A DNA stretch of 64,000 bases, taken from NCBI GenBank assembly GCA_963702995.1, contig OY969783.1, positions 3,410,001 to 3,474,000 on the forward strand. Direction: 5' to 3'. This stretch comes from MFD04580-c1 sp963702995 (GTDB lineage Bacteria > Planctomycetota > Phycisphaerae > Tepidisphaerales > Tepidisphaeraceae). Positions 1 to 10,649 of this stretch are shown here, piece after piece. A program made the translations under genes and the position numbers. Numbering within the stretch: the stretch's first letter is position 1; the number at the start of each line of letters is the position of its first letter. The notes under the pieces are model-generated. The model had not been told where the DNA came from. It worked only from the letters and a program-made list of their open reading frames with translations, and did no database searches.

Positions 1-1407
1 GGCGAGCGGCACGTTGGTGTCGCGCAGCGCCCGCGACAGCACGTTGTTCACGTAGCGGACACCGAGCATGCCGTTGTAGAACGAGGCCGAGACATCGCCA
101 TAGACGTCGCTCGGCTTCTCGCCTTCCTTGAGGTCAACGTCGCGCTTATTGACGGCCGCCAGCCAAAGGCCGGCGACGTCCTCGCGAACGACCTTGGCCT
201 TCATCGCGTTCTCGGCGGATCGGATCGCCATGAGATCGTTGAAGACGCCCGGCGGGGCATCATGATGAAGAAGGCCCTTTTCCTCATTCCAGCTCCAGAC
301 CCAGGCAACCGGGTTGCGCGGGTCGGGCTTGATCGCGGCGGTGTTGTAGTAGAAGCGTTCGGCGAGCAGCGCGAACTGGGCCCCGGCGTTGATTGACGCC
401 GGGTCGCTGCCCATCCGGGCGATCGCCTTGTTGATCGAATCTTTCGCGGCCGCCGGGATCGCAGGGTCTTGCGCGGCGCGAAGGAGGTAGGGGATGCTGT
501 CCGGCTCACCCAGCTCGGCGAGGATGTCGGCGAGGTTTACCAGCGTCTGCGGGTCCTTCATCTCCATCGCCGCGACCAGCGGGTTCAGAAGCGGGCGGCC
601 AATGCGGACCAGGGCTCGGCGAATGCTCCCATGGAGAGAGGACTGCCGTGTGTCGCGCAGGTAGTCGATCATCGGCGGGACGATTGATTCCCCCGCCTGC
701 TGCAAACGGGCCAGGGCGTTGATGAACGACCGCCCGTCCGTGGCGAGCGCCTTGATGTTGCGGTCGATCTCGGCCGGGTCGGTCGCGAACTTCACGCGGG
801 CCTGATCGACCTTGACCAGCAGGGTGGTGACGGCCTCGCGCATGTCGTCGTTGCGCTGAAGGCGGGGAAGGAAAACGTCGATGTCCTCATTCCGCCGCGC
901 GCCCTCCTCTTTGAGGGCGGCGTAGACCTCGTCCGGAGGCCGGGTGGCAAGCTGCCGCGCTTCGGCGGCCGCGAGGTCGAACCGGGCAATCTTCGCGTAG
1001 TGCCAGAAGTTGTCCACGTTATCCAGCAGGGTCTGATCGGCCTTGGCTTCGGCCGGCGGAGCGGCGGGCGTCGCGGGCGTGCCGGGGGCGGCGGGCGTGC
1101 CGGGGGTCGCATCGGCCGGTGTTGCGGGCGTAGCGGGCGTCGCCGGGGTGGCGGGAGTCCCCGGTGTCGCGTCGGCGGGCGTGGCGGGGGCCGCCGGGGC
1201 GGGCGTGGTCATCGCGGGATCGGCGCCCGGCGGCTTGGCCATCTCCGGCGGTGCGGCCTGACCGCGGACGGTCGGCGCACAGAGCCCGACAGCCAGCGCG
1301 ATCGCCGCACCGGCCGCCATGTTGCTGGACCACCGTGAGTAGCTCTGGAAGATCGAACGAAACTGCCGAGTCGGACGTGCTGCCATCGCGCGGGTGGGCC
1401 GGATCAT
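1..1407 (-). CDS. Secreted HEAT-like repeat protein, partial (3' end beyond window)
   Basis: About 468 residues are visible and the gene runs off the left edge. The start ATG at 1407 follows a GGAGG ribosome site nine bases upstream. Residues 1-52 form a long signal peptide (hydrophobic AAGAAIALAVGLCAPTV, probable cleavage after GQA). A low-complexity A/T/P/G linker with repeats of ATPADATPGTP covers about residues 65-110. The rest is helical; residues about 200-290 contain paired-helix units (around IVPPMIDYLRD, PLLNPLVAAM and SIPYLLRAAQD) that resemble HEAT repeats. I do not recognise a catalytic motif. A surface or periplasmic scaffold role is inference. The coding call is firm, the function is not. 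Confidence 0.75.
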   Translation of the reverse strand, partial: MIRPTRAMAARPTRQFRSIFQSYSRWSSNMAAGAAIALAVGLCAPTVRGQAAPPEMAKPPGADPAMTTPAPAAPATPADATPGTPATPATPATPATPADATPGTPAAPGTPATPAAPPAEAKADQTLLDNVDNFWHYAKIARFDLAAAEARQLATRPPDEVYAALKEEGARRNEDIDVFLPRLQRNDDMREAVTTLLVKVDQARVKFATDPAEIDRNIKALATDGRSFINALARLQQAGESIVPPMIDYLRDTRQSSLHGSIRRALVRIGRPLLNPLVAAMEMKDPQTLVNLADILAELGEPDSIPYLLRAAQDPAIPAAAKDSINKAIARMGSDPASINAGAQFALLAERFYYNTAAIKPDPRNPVAWVWSWNEEKGLLHHDAPPGVFNDLMAIRSAENAMKAKVVREDVAGLWLAAVNKRDVDLKEGEKPSDVYGDVSASFYNGMLGVRYVNNVLSRALRDTNVPLA

Positions 1408-1691
1408 GGGTGTGAGCCTCCAAGGGTGAGGCGGAGAGCGGACCGCACACACGCGCCCGAAGGAACGCGCAGCTGACGAGCCCAACTCGTTTGCCCGGCA
1501 GGCGCTGCCCGCCGAGCTCGTTCCCTCCGCCACGGCCGATCGTCCGACGCGTTGCCGGGCCGCAAGTGCAACTGTAAGCACTTACAGGGCCAGCGCGTGC
1601 GCATCCCAATCGGGCCAGATCACCGGTTCGTCGAAGATAGAGCCCACCCCCACTGGTGTCAAGAAAACTCCGATTCCGCCAAGGGTTGCGA

Positions 1692-1745
1692 AAAACGGGG
1701 AGTCTCCCCTTTCTTCACCCGAAGAAAGGGGAGACTCCCCGTTTT
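1692..1745. terminator. Perfect 25-bp hairpin, repeat family C copy 1
   Basis: Two perfectly complementary 25-base arms surround a 4-base ACCC loop. The core GGGGAGTCTCCCC is itself nearly palindromic and the outer arm ends in AAAA/TTTT, so it could end transcription from either side. It lies 13 bases past the stop of the minus-strand esterase. A near-identical structure occurs at 24353-24408. The rest of the 1408-1758 gap shows no gene. Confidence 0.75.
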
Positions 1746-1758
1746 CCAGGGCGAACCG

Positions 1759-2775
1759 TTACTTAATTGCGGCCTGCACGCCCGGGTAGTCCCGCCAGAT
1801 CCACCGGAGCGTGTCGGGGAAGATGCTCCCGCCGTGCTTGCCGTTGTGGGAGCCTTCGCCGAAGACGAACTTCACGTCGTAGCGCGGCCCTTCAGTCTTG
1901 GTTTCGTCCGCGTGGGTGTTGGCCCAGAGCAGCGCCTTTTCCATCTGCTGGTTCGCGAGCGGCCAGTTGCCGTGCTCGTTATTCAGATCGGTGCGGCCGT
2001 CCTGCAGGAAGACGCGCAGCGGCTTGATCGGGTTCTTCCGGATCAGGGTCGGGTAGAGATCACCCCCCGGCTGCATCGGCTTGCCATCCTTCGCCGGGCG
2101 ATAGGCGATGCCGGTGAAGCTGCCGATGTGGCTGATCACCTTGCGGAACGCGTCCGGCCGCTCCCATGCGACGGTGAACGCGCAGATCGCGCCGGAGGAA
2201 CTCCCGCAGATCGCGTGGCCGGCCGGGTCGTCGACGATGTTGTACTGCTTCTTCACCGACGGCAGGATTTCGTCGAGCAGGAAGCGGGCATAGGTGTCGG
2301 AAAGCGTGTCATACTCAAGGGAGCGGTTGCTCGGCCGCTTCACGCCCGGCTTGGGCGCCGGCTCCCCCTCTTTCGGCGGGAAACCGCCGGGGTTGATGAA
2401 AACCCCGATCATCACCGGGATCTGCTTCTTGGCGATCAGGTTGTCCAGCACGATCGGGGCTTTATAGTCCCCCCTCTCGCTGACGAAGCCGCCGCCGTCC
2501 TGGAACACGATCAACGCGGCCGGTGTCTTCGGGTCGTATTGCGCCGGCACGTACACCCACCAGTCGCGCGTCGTCCCGGGGAAGACCTTGGAATCCTCCC
2601 ACTTCGGCTGCTGAATCACCTTCCCCTGCGGCACGCCGTCCTGCCGGACGGAGTCGGGGTGGATCGGGTAAGTCTCGGCCGCCGGCTTGGGCGGCTGGGC
2701 CTGGGCAAGAAGCGGCACCGGGGCGAGCGAGAGGAAAGCGGCCGACAGGGCAAACGCAATAAAACGGCGGTCCAT
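1759..2775 (-). CDS. Secreted alpha/beta-hydrolase, enterochelin-esterase-like
   Basis: This is a 338-residue exported esterase of the Fes/esterase-D-like alpha/beta-hydrolase group. A signal peptide (AFALSAAFLSLAPVPLLAQA) is followed by the start of the fold (WWVYVPAQY, ALIVFQDGGGF). The nucleophile elbow GSSSGA lies near residue 190, the likely acid in LQDGRTDLNN, and the likely catalytic His in GEGSHNGKHGG. The length is normal for the family. I prefer the second ATG (2775) because GGAGG lies nine bases before it; an ATG at 2781 is too close to that site. The substrate is unknown; such planctomycete proteins often act on polysaccharide acyl esters, which is inference here. Confidence 0.85.
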   Translation of the reverse strand: MDRRFIAFALSAAFLSLAPVPLLAQAQPPKPAAETYPIHPDSVRQDGVPQGKVIQQPKWEDSKVFPGTTRDWWVYVPAQYDPKTPAALIVFQDGGGFVSERGDYKAPIVLDNLIAKKQIPVMIGVFINPGGFPPKEGEPAPKPGVKRPSNRSLEYDTLSDTYARFLLDEILPSVKKQYNIVDDPAGHAICGSSSGAICAFTVAWERPDAFRKVISHIGSFTGIAYRPAKDGKPMQPGGDLYPTLIRKNPIKPLRVFLQDGRTDLNNEHGNWPLANQQMEKALLWANTHADETKTEGPRYDVKFVFGEGSHNGKHGGSIFPDTLRWIWRDYPGVQAAIK

Positions 2776-2944
2776 TGGCATATCCCTCCGGGCGAATGAT
2801 CAATCGCAAAAGCGATCGGTCTGCCGTTGCTACCCGGCCGGTGTGCGTTCGTTCGATGACGCAAGCCAACGTTGACAAACCAGCCGTTGCGATCCGGGGG
2901 CGCCCATCACGCGGCGCCGATGCGAACGGTTGAGGGATGGCCGT

Positions 2945-3364
2945 TCAGAGGTGAACGTTCAAGGGCTGGTGCCGCGAGGCCATCGGCGGGGGAGTTGCCG
3001 CGAGACCCGTAGGCAGGATCGAAAAGCCAGCGTCGTTCGAGCCTCGCCGATCGACGACGGCCGCGAGCATGAGGACGATAACCCCCGAGCAGCGACTGAG
3101 GCTTGTGATAAGATTGACGATTGACATCACCGTCGGGACGGTCAATCTCCCCGGCACCAATTGATTGATAAGAATGTTCTGCGCGATCGACACACCGACG
3201 GGCAAGATCAAAAGGATCCCGGCAAGGAGCATGAGCCGTGCGGCTCGTGGGTATCGTCCCCAGTTCATCGTAGCGGCCACTATCACGGCGAGTGCCGAGA
3301 GCAACGTTGGCACAAAGAAGACGAAGAAATACCAGGTGGACAATGCAGAGGAGGAAGAGAACAT
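2945..3364 (-). CDS. Small membrane protein, three predicted transmembrane segments
   Basis: This 139-residue protein is of unknown function. Hydrophobic segments lie at about residues 9-31 (TWYFFVFFVPTLLSALAVIV), 41-63 (ARLMLLAGILLILPVGVSIA) and 76-104 (VPTVMSIVNLITSLS...IVLMLAAVV). A soluble tail of about 30 residues follows. The ATG at 3364 has GGAGC seven bases upstream. Amino-acid usage and the separated hydrophobic stretches support a real gene. No family was recognised and the neighbours give no functional hint. Confidence 0.6.
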   Translation of the reverse strand: MFSSSSALSTWYFFVFFVPTLLSALAVIVAATMNWGRYPRAARLMLLAGILLILPVGVSIAQNILINQLVPGRLTVPTVMSIVNLITSLSRCSGVIVLMLAAVVDRRGSNDAGFSILPTGLAATPPPMASRHQPLNVHL

Positions 3365-3480
3365 GGCGGTGCTCCAGTCGAGGCGTGGTAGCGGCCCGGC
3401 CGCACGCGCTGGTTCGTTGACCCTACCTCACCGGGTAGACGCTTACGGGCCAAAGCCTAGCGATAAGGCCGCCAAGCCCC

Positions 3481-5016
3481 CTACGCGATCCGATGCGCCG
3501 GCTTCGGCAGGTCGTCGTGGATGGTCTGCTGCTTCGGCTGGTTGCCGTCGAAGCTGAACAGGATCATGTCGTCGTCGATCCGCGCCTGCAGGTGGACAGG
3601 CCGCTGCCAGACCCGGTGGATGTTCTTCAACGTCTCGACCGCGAACTTGATCTCGATATCCAGGCCATTGTGCTTGTGGGCCAGGAAAAGCTCCCCTCGG
3701 TTGCAGTAGTTGCCGTCGCAGACGTAGATGAACGGCTGGCCCATGTTCGTCAGTTGATAAAGAAGCGTCTGCTTAATGCGCACGGGGTCGCGGCTGACGA
3801 TTCGCAACTGGCCGGTGTGTGCGTCGCGGCCGTACTGATAAAACTTGTGCTTCTCGATGAACTCCGGCGTCATGAACTCATCAATGAAGTTCACGTCGTT
3901 GTAGACGCGCCGGACTTCAAAATCTTCTCGCGGCCGAGGCCCAGCCCCTTGTCCCACCGCTTCTTCTCCCCCAGCGCATCGGCTTCCTCGTACTCCTTTC
4001 CGAACTTCCCCTTATTCCACCGGTCTTCAATGTCCCGGAACAGCTCGATGCCGACCTTGTACGGGTTGAAATTCCCCGGGGGCATATGGACCGTGCCGCT
4101 GTGGTGATCGGCGTAGTCGATCACTTCTTTGGCCTCGACGAAGTGCTTGGTCATCAGGGTGCTGTGCCAATAGCTGGCCCACCCCTCGTTCATGACTTTG
4201 GTCATCGCCTGCGGCGCGTAGTAATAGCTCTCTTCGCGGACGATGCCGAGGCAATCGGCCTGCCAGTCTTCAAGGCGGGCGTGCTCCAGCAGATAGAGCA
4301 GGACGTCGCGGGTGGGTCGGGCGGGGGTGACGTGGCGGGCCTTGGCCTTCTCGTCGCGGATGCGCTTTTCCTCGGCCGCGATCTTCGCCGGCGGGTTGAT
4401 CCAGCGATCGAGATAGTCCTTGCTCTTGAAACGGGTGGCAGGGGGCTCTTCACGTCGGGCCTCTTCCTTGGGCGTGTCGGTCGGGCCGCGCTTGAGGAAC
4501 ATGCTGTGCGGGTCGATCAGGTGCTCGATCGAAAGGCAGACATCCATCCAGCGCTCGACGACGTCGTACCCGTGCTTTTCGATGTGCTTGCGGACGTGAG
4601 TGGCATGGTTCGCCATCTCGTCCATCATTTTGCGGTTGGTCTGGCTGAACCAGAGGTTGTTCTTGAAGAAATCGCAATGCCCGTAAACGTGGGCGATGAC
4701 GAGCTTCTGATCGACAAGCTGGTTCGACTCCTGCAGATAGGCGTAGCAGGGGTCATTGTTGATGACCATCTCGTAGATTCGCCCCAGGCCATAGTGGTGC
4801 CGCTTGCGAAGGCCCTCGTATTCCGCCCCGAACCGCCAGTGCGGGTAGCGCTGGGGAAAGCCGCCGTAGGCGGCGATCTGGTTCATCTGCTCGTAGTCGC
4901 ACATCTCGAAGATCGTGGGGAAGAAATCGAGACCGTACGCGCGGGCGCGCTCGCGGATCTGCTTCTTGGCCGCAAGGAGTTCTTCGGGGAAGGGCGCAAG
5001 GGTGTGGGAAGCCATG
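3481..5016 (-). CDS. spoVR: SpoVR/YcgB family protein, interrupted by one frameshift
   Basis: SpoVR-family proteins are about 500 residues long and are normally co-encoded with the PrkA kinase and a YhbH/DUF444 protein in a stress or stationary-phase module. Translation from ATG 5016 (site AGAGGTGA) gives MASHTLAPFPEELLAAKKQ and stays in frame to GLGLGREKI. It then leaves frame at a TTTT run (3919-3922 on the plus strand) and resumes in the next frame with FEVRRVYNDVNFIDEFMTPE to the stop at 3481. Restoring one base gives a full-length protein. Conserved stretches include YEMVINNDPCYAYLQ, LVIAHVYGHCDFFKNN, NEGWASYWHS and PYKVGIELFRDIE. The break looks like an indel error or a very recent mutation. 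Confidence 0.9.
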
Positions 5017-5095
5017 AGGTCACCTCTCCAGGCGGATTCTACGCGGGCCGCGGGGCTTGCGGCCGGCCATCGGGCGGCGCCGGCCGACAGAGCCT

Positions 5096-5521
5096 TCAGG
5101 CGGTCGGGCTCGTCGCGGGCTCGGCGGCCGCGTCGCGGGTCGCGGCCGGCGATTCCGACCCCTTCCTCGCCGCTCCAGGGGCCGACGGGCTCAACGTCGG
5201 GCGTGTCGCCCGTTCGAGCATCGACAAGCCGGCAACCATATGAGACCACACCGCGCCGTGGTACTCGGTCTCGGAATCGAGCCGGTCGAGGAGGCTCTGG
5301 ATGTCCGCCCGGTTCGGGATGGGCTGTCGGACGATCCGGATGTACTCCCCGCAGGCGGTCCCGTCGCTACCCCGGTTCGCGCCGGCGCAATATCCGACCA
5401 CCCCGTCGAGATGGGCGCGCAGAAGCGTCAGAGTGCGGGTCAACCGCTCCTCCTGCGACTCTCCGGAGATGGCATCCGCCAACGGGCTTTCTCCGTATGG
5501 TAGGGGCTGGCAACGACGCAC
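5096..5521 (-). CDS. Hypothetical protein upstream of spoVR
   Basis: This is a 141-residue protein of unknown function lying 79 bases upstream of spoVR on the same strand. Residues about 24-105 look like a folded helical domain (ERLTRTLTLLRAHLDGVVG, DIQSLLDRLDSETEYHGAVW). The last 35 residues are low-complexity S/A/P/T. Two cysteines lie in the middle. No signal peptide or membrane segment is visible. The start is not certain because no strong ribosome site precedes it. Co-orientation in the PrkA-YhbH-SpoVR region suggests co-transcription, which is inference. Confidence 0.5.
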   Translation of the reverse strand: MRRCQPLPYGESPLADAISGESQEERLTRTLTLLRAHLDGVVGYCAGANRGSDGTACGEYIRIVRQPIPNRADIQSLLDRLDSETEYHGAVWSHMVAGLSMLERATRPTLSPSAPGAARKGSESPAATRDAAAEPATSPTA

Positions 5522-5535
5522 TTGCGCCGTAGCGG

Positions 5536-6095
5536 CTATCGTCGCCTGTCGAACAAGTCGCTCAACACCATCTTAAATTCTGGTAACGTAGGCTCATCCG
5601 CAAGGGTGTCGGCGTCTATGTAGTGTACGACTTGCCCCCCGGCTTGACAGATATCGATTCGGCGGCGGCGCGGATCGACGATCCAGACGGAGACCGCGCC
5701 GGCATCCAGCCACTGGTCAACTTTGTCCTGAACCCCACTACTGAACGAGTCACCCGGCGAGATGACCTCGACCGCCAAGTCAGGCGGGCCCTCAAAGAAC
5801 CCGCTTGGTGGGCGTAACGGGAGACGTTCAGCCCGCACAAATGCGACGTCGGCGCGCGGGTCGTGTCCGGGTTCCGGCCGATCGTGAACCCGGTTTCGGC
5901 CGCATACACCACTCCGATGTCTTGAGCCCGAACGTGAGACCAGATCCGACCGAATAGTTCGCCCGCGACGCTCCCGTGCTCCGCTCCAGCCGGCACCATC
6001 GTGATGACCTCCCCTCGCACGAGTTCGCAACGGCCAATGTCGCCCATAGCGAGGAGTTCTTCAGCGGTGACAACTCTGATTGTCGCAGTCGGCAT
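5536..6095 (-). CDS. Uma2 family (PD-(D/E)xK-like) protein, copy 2, frameshifted
   Basis: Uma2 (DUF820) proteins have a restriction-endonuclease-like fold and are abundant in planctomycetes and cyanobacteria; their cellular role is not settled. This copy starts at ATG 6095 (MPTATIRVVTAEELLAMGD) and reads YAAETGFTIGRNPDTTRAP. It then loses frame near 5851 (one base missing where GCNGACGTC is expected) and resumes as DVAFVRAERLPL, FFEGPPDLAVEVISPGD, VQDKVDQWLDAGAVSVWIVDP, ending LSDLFDRRR. The family core (PPDLAVEVISP with the D and E ligands, then WIVDP) is intact after the break. It is a tandem paralogue of the gene at 6202-6757, which is also broken. Confidence 0.85.
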
Positions 6096-6201
6096 CGAGC
6101 TTTCTTTCCGGTCAAAATTGCGCCTGTGGCACCCGCATCCCAAAGGAACGGACCGAACGTCAGCCGACAAATATCACCGCTACCTGCGACCGCTCCACGT
6201 T

Positions 6202-6757
6202 TTACAGTGAACTCTCAAAAAGCTCGTTGAGGGCGAGTTCAAAGCCTGGAAGCGTCGGCTCATCGACAAGCCGGTCGCTCGCAGCGTAGCGGACGACTTC
6301 ACGCCCCTCTCGATAAACCTGCATAGATCGCTGAACCGCATCGACGACCCAGACGGAAACCGTGCCGGCGGCCAACCCTTGCTGAATCTTATCCTGCACA
6401 TCGCGCGGCCGATCGTCGGGCGACAGAACCTCGACAGCGAGGTCCGGAGGGCCTTCGAAGAAACCCAACACCGGCGCCGCCGGAAGCCGCGCGGCGCTAA
6501 CGAAACCGACGTCGGGAGCGAGGGTCGTATCCGGGGATCGCTCGATCGTGAACCCCGTTTCGGCCGCGTAGACCTTCCCAAGCCGATGGGCGTACGTGCG
6601 CCCAAATTGGGCCCGAAATCTCAAGTGCCACCCCAACAGGATCCGCCCCTGCTGGCGTCATTTTCACAAGCTCCCCACGAATCAGCTCACAACGGCCGCT
6701 ATCTCCCACCGCGTAGAGTTGCTCGGCGGTGAAGCGGCTGAGTTCGGTGATCGGCAT
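6202..6757 (-). CDS. Uma2 family (PD-(D/E)xK-like) protein, copy 1, frameshifted
   Basis: This is a paralogue of the next gene downstream. It begins MPITELSRFTAEQLYAVGDS at 6757 and runs in frame to GPIWAHVR. It changes frame at a GGG run near 6588-6590 and continues KVYAAETGFTIERSPDTTLA, DVGFVSAARLP, FFEGPPDLAVEVLSPDD, VQDKIQQGLAAGTVSVWVVD and ELALNELFESSL. The Uma2 core residues (PPDLAVEVLSP, WVVD) are present. Aligning the two paralogues locates both breaks. The gene starts 18 bases after the YhbH stop, so it is probably in the same transcript. Confidence 0.85.
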
Positions 6758-6775
6758 TGAGGGGTCCGTACCGGG

Positions 6776-7879
6776 CTAATGCCCCTTCCCAAAAAACGTC
6801 TTGATCGAATCGTAGATATCGTCCTTACTGTTCACCCGGCTCGTAAGCACCTTCTTATGGCCGCGCAGGTGCTCGTGGAGGACGTTGATAAAATTCCCGG
6901 AGCCGTAGGCGCTGGCGACCTGGCAATAGCCGAACATGTTGCACAGCGGCAGGAGCTGCTCCTTGAGCATCTTGATGCACTCGCGGCTGTCGGCTTCGCT
7001 GCTGTTGTCGCCGTCGCTGAAGTGGAACAGGTAGATGTTCCACTCGTCGGGGCTGTAGTGGGCGTCGAGAAGCGACTTGGCGCACTTGAACGCGCTGCTG
7101 ATCTTGGTCCCGCCGTCTTCGCGCAGGTGGTAGAAGGTGTGCTTGTCCACCTCTTTGGCGCTGACGTCGTGGACGATGTAGCGGCTCTCGATCCCTTCGT
7201 AGTTCTTCCGCAGCCAGGTGTCGATCCAGAAGCTTTCGAGGCGGACGAGCTCCTTCTGCTCTTCCCCCATCGAGCCGGAGACGTCCATCATAAAAATGAT
7301 CACCGCGTTGGATTGAGGGCTGCGGACCTCTTTCCAGCTTCGATAGCGGATGTCCTTCTTCTGCGGGATGATGACCGGGTTTTCCGGGTCGTACCCGCCC
7401 GACATGATCTGCCGCTTGAGCGCTTCCTTGAACGACCGCTTGAAGTGCCGAAGCGAATCCGGCCCGACCTGACGAATCCCGCTGTACTTGTCGCGCACGG
7501 TGGTGATGCGGTGCTTCCCCTTGGGCTCGATGCGGGGGAGCTTCAGCTCTTCGGCAAGGATGTCGGCCAGTTCGTCAAGCGTCAGGTCCACTTCCATCAG
7601 GTGCTGGCCGGCGTCGGTGCCGCCCTGCCCTTTCCCCTGGCCGGGCTGGCCTTTGCCGAGGGAATCGCCTTCTTTGCCATCGCCGGAGCCGACGCCGCTC
7701 GAGTTGTCTCCGTAGCGAAAATGGGGCAATTCGATCCCCCGGACGGGGATCGAGATCAGGTGCTTCCCCTCCTTGCCGATCAACTCGCCTTTGGTGAGGA
7801 ACTTGCGCAGGTCTTCACGGATCCGGCCTTTGACGATCTGCCGGAACCGCTGGTGATCTTTCTCGATCTTCAGGACCAT
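6776..7879 (-). CDS. yhbH: YhbH/YeaH family protein (DUF444), vWA-like
   Basis: This 367-residue DUF444 protein has the usual family length and is the partner of the PrkA kinase in the sporulation/stress triad. The N-terminal 95 residues include a Gly-rich low-complexity stretch (about 60-90). From residue 190 a von Willebrand A-like fold begins with the metal-site motif FMMDVSGSMG (DxSxS at 199-203). It continues with RYIVHDVSAKEV, EDGGTKISSAFKCA (a likely MIDAS threonine) and YLFHFSDGDNSS. In enterobacteria the yeaG-yeaH pair acts in nitrogen starvation and stationary phase; the substrate is unknown. Element D1 lies just upstream of its start. Confidence 0.93.
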   Translation of the reverse strand: MVLKIEKDHQRFRQIVKGRIREDLRKFLTKGELIGKEGKHLISIPVRGIELPHFRYGDNSSGVGSGDGKEGDSLGKGQPGQGKGQGGTDAGQHLMEVDLTLDELADILAEELKLPRIEPKGKHRITTVRDKYSGIRQVGPDSLRHFKRSFKEALKRQIMSGGYDPENPVIIPQKKDIRYRSWKEVRSPQSNAVIIFMMDVSGSMGEEQKELVRLESFWIDTWLRKNYEGIESRYIVHDVSAKEVDKHTFYHLREDGGTKISSAFKCAKSLLDAHYSPDEWNIYLFHFSDGDNSSEADSRECIKMLKEQLLPLCNMFGYCQVASAYGSGNFINVLHEHLRGHKKVLTSRVNSKDDIYDSIKTFFGKGH

Positions 7880-7924
7880 ACGCGCTTTCCATCTGTAGCA
7901 GAGGCGATCGCCTGTTGCGCCCTT

Positions 7925-8135
7925 CTAACACTACAGCGTTGGACAACCCCTAAATCCTTGCGAACAGGAGAAATCCAAAGCTTCAAACTCAAGGAAGCTC
8001 AAAAATAGACAACCCGAAAATCGCCGCGGCCGATCCCATCCGGTTTCTCCTTTTTCTCATCATTCCTTCGGATTTCGTGCTTCGGACTTCGAATTTCCTT
8101 AATGCTGCGGCACACGCATAGCGACGTAGTTCTAA
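7925..8135. mobile_element. MITE-like repeat D1 with CTAA flanks
   Basis: The element is about 210 bp between two CTAA tetranucleotides (7925-7928 and 8132-8135), read as a target duplication. End 1 starts CACTACAGCG; end 2, read inward on the minus strand, starts AACTACGTCGC. Inside are the family-D hallmarks AAATCCAAAGC near end 1 and the reverse of GAAGCACGAAATCCGAAGG near end 2. The right CTAA contains the TAG stop of the gene at 8132-8413. Other copies are at 36531, 46093 and 62897. No coding capacity is seen. Confidence 0.75.
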
Positions 8136-8413
8136 ATCGTCCGGCGGGACAACAGGTAAAACCCGACAAGCAAAACGAACGCCGATCCCGCGAGCCCAAC
8201 GGCCGTGGCGACGGCCGCTTCATTCGCTGCGTCAATCGGGTTCGCCGGCGAACCACGGAGCAGCGCCAGCCAATGTCGCGGGTCATAGAGCGGCATCGCC
8301 AGCGACAGGTCCGGGCCGTACCGCGGGTCGGTCAGCCAGAAGAAGGCGGCGCCGACCAGCCCCAGCAGGATCAGCGTCAGGCCCGAACGTCGGGTGGTGC
8401 GGGTCAGGCTCAT
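8132..8413 (-). CDS. Small two-segment membrane protein
   Basis: This 93-residue protein has two hydrophobic segments, about residues 10-27 (SGLTLILLGLVGAAFFWL) and 69-89 (AVATAVGLAGSAFVLLVGFYLL), with a short exported or cytoplasmic loop (DPRYGPDLSLAMPLYDPRHWLALL). Function is unknown. It lies between prkA and yhbH on the same strand, separated from them by repeat elements A1 and D1. Its TAG stop falls inside the flank of D1, so the element inserted at, or supplies, the stop. No strong ribosome site is visible. Confidence 0.55.
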   Translation of the reverse strand: MSLTRTTRRSGLTLILLGLVGAAFFWLTDPRYGPDLSLAMPLYDPRHWLALLRGSPANPIDAANEAAVATAVGLAGSAFVLLVGFYLLSRRTI

Positions 8414-8451
8414 AGTGCTACGGCCGCGGCAATTGAACCCTCAGGCACGGC

Positions 8452-8573
8452 CTCGTGGGCCGCTCCATCTGAATCAGCGGGTGTGCTCGCGAATCAAAGT
8501 ACCGCCGGTGCCCTCACCAGCGGCACGTCGGATGGCATCACCGCGCACCCGCGATCTTGCCTGGAACGGACCA

Positions 8574-8577
<4 letters not shown>
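8452..8577. mobile_element. Interspersed repeat A1
   Basis: Copy of family A. It begins at CTCG (an apparent variant of CTAG) followed by TGGGCCGCTCCATCTGAATC and ends GGAACGGACCA-CTAG. The middle contains CCGCCGGTGCCCTCACC and GGCACGTCGGATGGCATCA. The right CTAG (8574-8577) contains the TAG stop codon of prkA. Related copies lie at 19174, 22020, 36157 and 63047. Confidence 0.7.

Positions 8578-10649
<2,072 letters not shown>

Noticed and set aside
1552..2799. A 415-codon plus-strand open frame opposite the esterase
   Set aside because: It runs antisense over a clear esterase with signal peptide and GSSSG motif; its composition (Arg/Val/Gly/His-rich) is the usual shadow in GC-rich DNA.
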